From: Gammaproteobacteria bacterium
Lineage (GTDB): Bacteria; Pseudomonadota; Gammaproteobacteria; Pseudomonadales; Azotimanducaceae
DNA length: 7,024 bases
NCBI GenBank assembly: GCA_028821035.1
Contig: JAPPHP010000212.1
Location: 5,981-13,004 of the forward strand
Direction of reading: 5' to 3'
The position numbers and the translations under genes were made by a program. Positions 6,105 through 7,024 of the stretch are shown here, piece after piece. The notes under the pieces are model-generated. The model saw only the letters and a list, made by a program, of their open reading frames with translations, did not search any database and was not told where the DNA came from. Position 1 is the first letter of the stretch; every line of letters starts with the position of its first letter.

Positions 6105-7024
6105 ATGGCGCCATCGATCAGACGATTCCGGCCTGGTGACCCGCCCGCGGCCATCGCGGCGGAGATCCGGGAGAATGGCCTCGCCATGGTCGAGAATCTC
6201 CTGGATCCCGAAGCGATGGACGTGCTCGTGGCCCGGGTCACGCCGGCGCTGGAAGAGCAGGAGCCGGGCGGCGGTGATTTCTTCGGCCATCGGCGGCGGT
6301 CGGTCGGTGCGCTGTTTGCGCGCGGATCGGAGTTCGCGGAGCAACTGTTGCTCAACGAACGGGTGCTGGAGGTGATGGACCTGATCCTGCTGCCGGAGCG
6401 ACCGATGGCGGCGTCGACGCCGCGCCGGCCGAAGCGGGACGTGCCGCTCGGCCCGGACGGGTTACCCGTGGACTTTCACGACCAGCCCGATCCGCTTGTC
6501 GGGCCCAACTGCCACCACTACCGGATCAATGCCACCGTCGCCATGCAGGTCTGCCACGGCGGCGGGAACCAGACCCTGCATCGCGACGAGTGGCGCTACA
6601 AGCCATATGTGCACCGCGACCCGGCAGGACCGGAACTCTCGCTCGCCGTCATGGTGGCAGGCACCGATTTCACAGAGGAGAACGGCGCCACGCGGTACGT
6701 ACCCGGCAGCAACCGCTGGCCGGCGGGGCGTGCGCCGGAGGAGCACGAGGTCGTGCAGGCGGCGATGCCGAAGGGGTCGATCGTCCTCTGGCTCGGGAGC
6801 GTCTTCCACGGGCTCGGCATCAACCGGACGGACACGCCGCGGACCGGCTTCATCTACTCGTTCGCGCTCGACCATCTCGCCCAGGAGGAGAACCAGTTCC
6901 TGTCCGTGCCGCCGGAGATCGCGGAAACGCTCCCGGCGCGTGCGCAGCAGTTGCTCGGCTACCGCATGAGCGGAACGATCAACTTCGTGGCGGGTCGTGA
7001 CAAGGATTTCGTGCTGCGCCCCGG
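6105..7024 (+). CDS. Second phytanoyl-CoA dioxygenase (PhyH) family protein, C-terminus cut by window edge
   Basis: 306 codons are visible from ATG 6105 with no stop before the window end, and the family length (about 300-320) suggests it is nearly complete. It is a non-heme Fe(II)/2-oxoglutarate oxygenase. An N-terminal helical region with IRENGLAMVENLLDPEAMD (about 22-40) is followed by a HRRRSVGALFARG segment, then the core: H159 and D161 in TLHRDEWRY, ENGATRYVPGSN with the usual NGA turn, H235 in GSVFHGLGINRT, and R246 eleven residues later, the 2-oxoglutarate arginine. All four ligands are present, so it should be active. It lacks the HQDLHYFP and HPLLIHGSG strings of the - strand PhyH gene and belongs to a different, poorly characterised subgroup; the substrate is unknown. 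The frame is open back to the peptidase stop (GTG 6024 and several TTGs possible), but the ATG gives the best N-terminus. It lies 84 bases after the peptidase stop with no clear Shine-Dalgarno. Confidence 0.88.
   Translation, partial: MAPSIRRFRPGDPPAAIAAEIRENGLAMVENLLDPEAMDVLVARVTPALEEQEPGGGDFFGHRRRSVGALFARGSEFAEQLLLNERVLEVMDLILLPERPMAASTPRRPKRDVPLGPDGLPVDFHDQPDPLVGPNCHHYRINATVAMQVCHGGGNQTLHRDEWRYKPYVHRDPAGPELSLAVMVAGTDFTEENGATRYVPGSNRWPAGRAPEEHEVVQAAMPKGSIVLWLGSVFHGLGINRTDTPRTGFIYSFALDHLAQEENQFLSVPPEIAETLPARAQQLLGYRMSGTINFVAGRDKDFVLRP

Overview
The window is GC-rich DNA with the tight gene packing of a bacterial chromosome. The gene content suggests a free-living, oxygen-using heterotroph: two Fe(II)/2-oxoglutarate dioxygenase-family proteins, a secreted-type prolyl oligopeptidase and a DUF418 membrane protein. 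The phylum cannot be fixed from this sequence. There are no phage, transposon, CRISPR, rRNA or tRNA signs.

Layout: (1) Bases 3-2491 hold three closely spaced + strand genes: the C-terminal end of a class I/II PLP aminotransferase, a DUF418/YeiB-like membrane protein and a 2-keto-4-pentenoate hydratase/fumarylacetoacetate-hydrolase-type enzyme. They look like one transcription unit. (2) A - strand gene (2548-3309), convergent with the hydratase, encodes a PhyH enzyme that closely resembles true phytanoyl-CoA 2-hydroxylase. (3) Directly upstream of it on the - strand (about 3340-3814) lies the decayed C-terminal third of an AAA-type ATPase. It has three single-base changes in G runs and lacks the ATP-binding part. 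(4) Bases 3915-6020 (+) encode a complete S9A prolyl oligopeptidase with a probable signal peptide and a strong Shine-Dalgarno sequence. (5) From 6105 to the window end (+) is a second, more distant PhyH-family protein, nearly complete but cut by the window edge.

How they may work together: the hydratase and PhyH proteins fit catabolism of carboxylic or fatty acids, and the peptidase and aminotransferase fit peptide and amino-acid use. No single pathway joins them, so this reads as an ordinary metabolic neighbourhood. I found no convincing new system. The most instructive feature is the ATPase remnant, which is open in frame into the PhyH gene and could mislead gene callers into a false 360-residue fusion.
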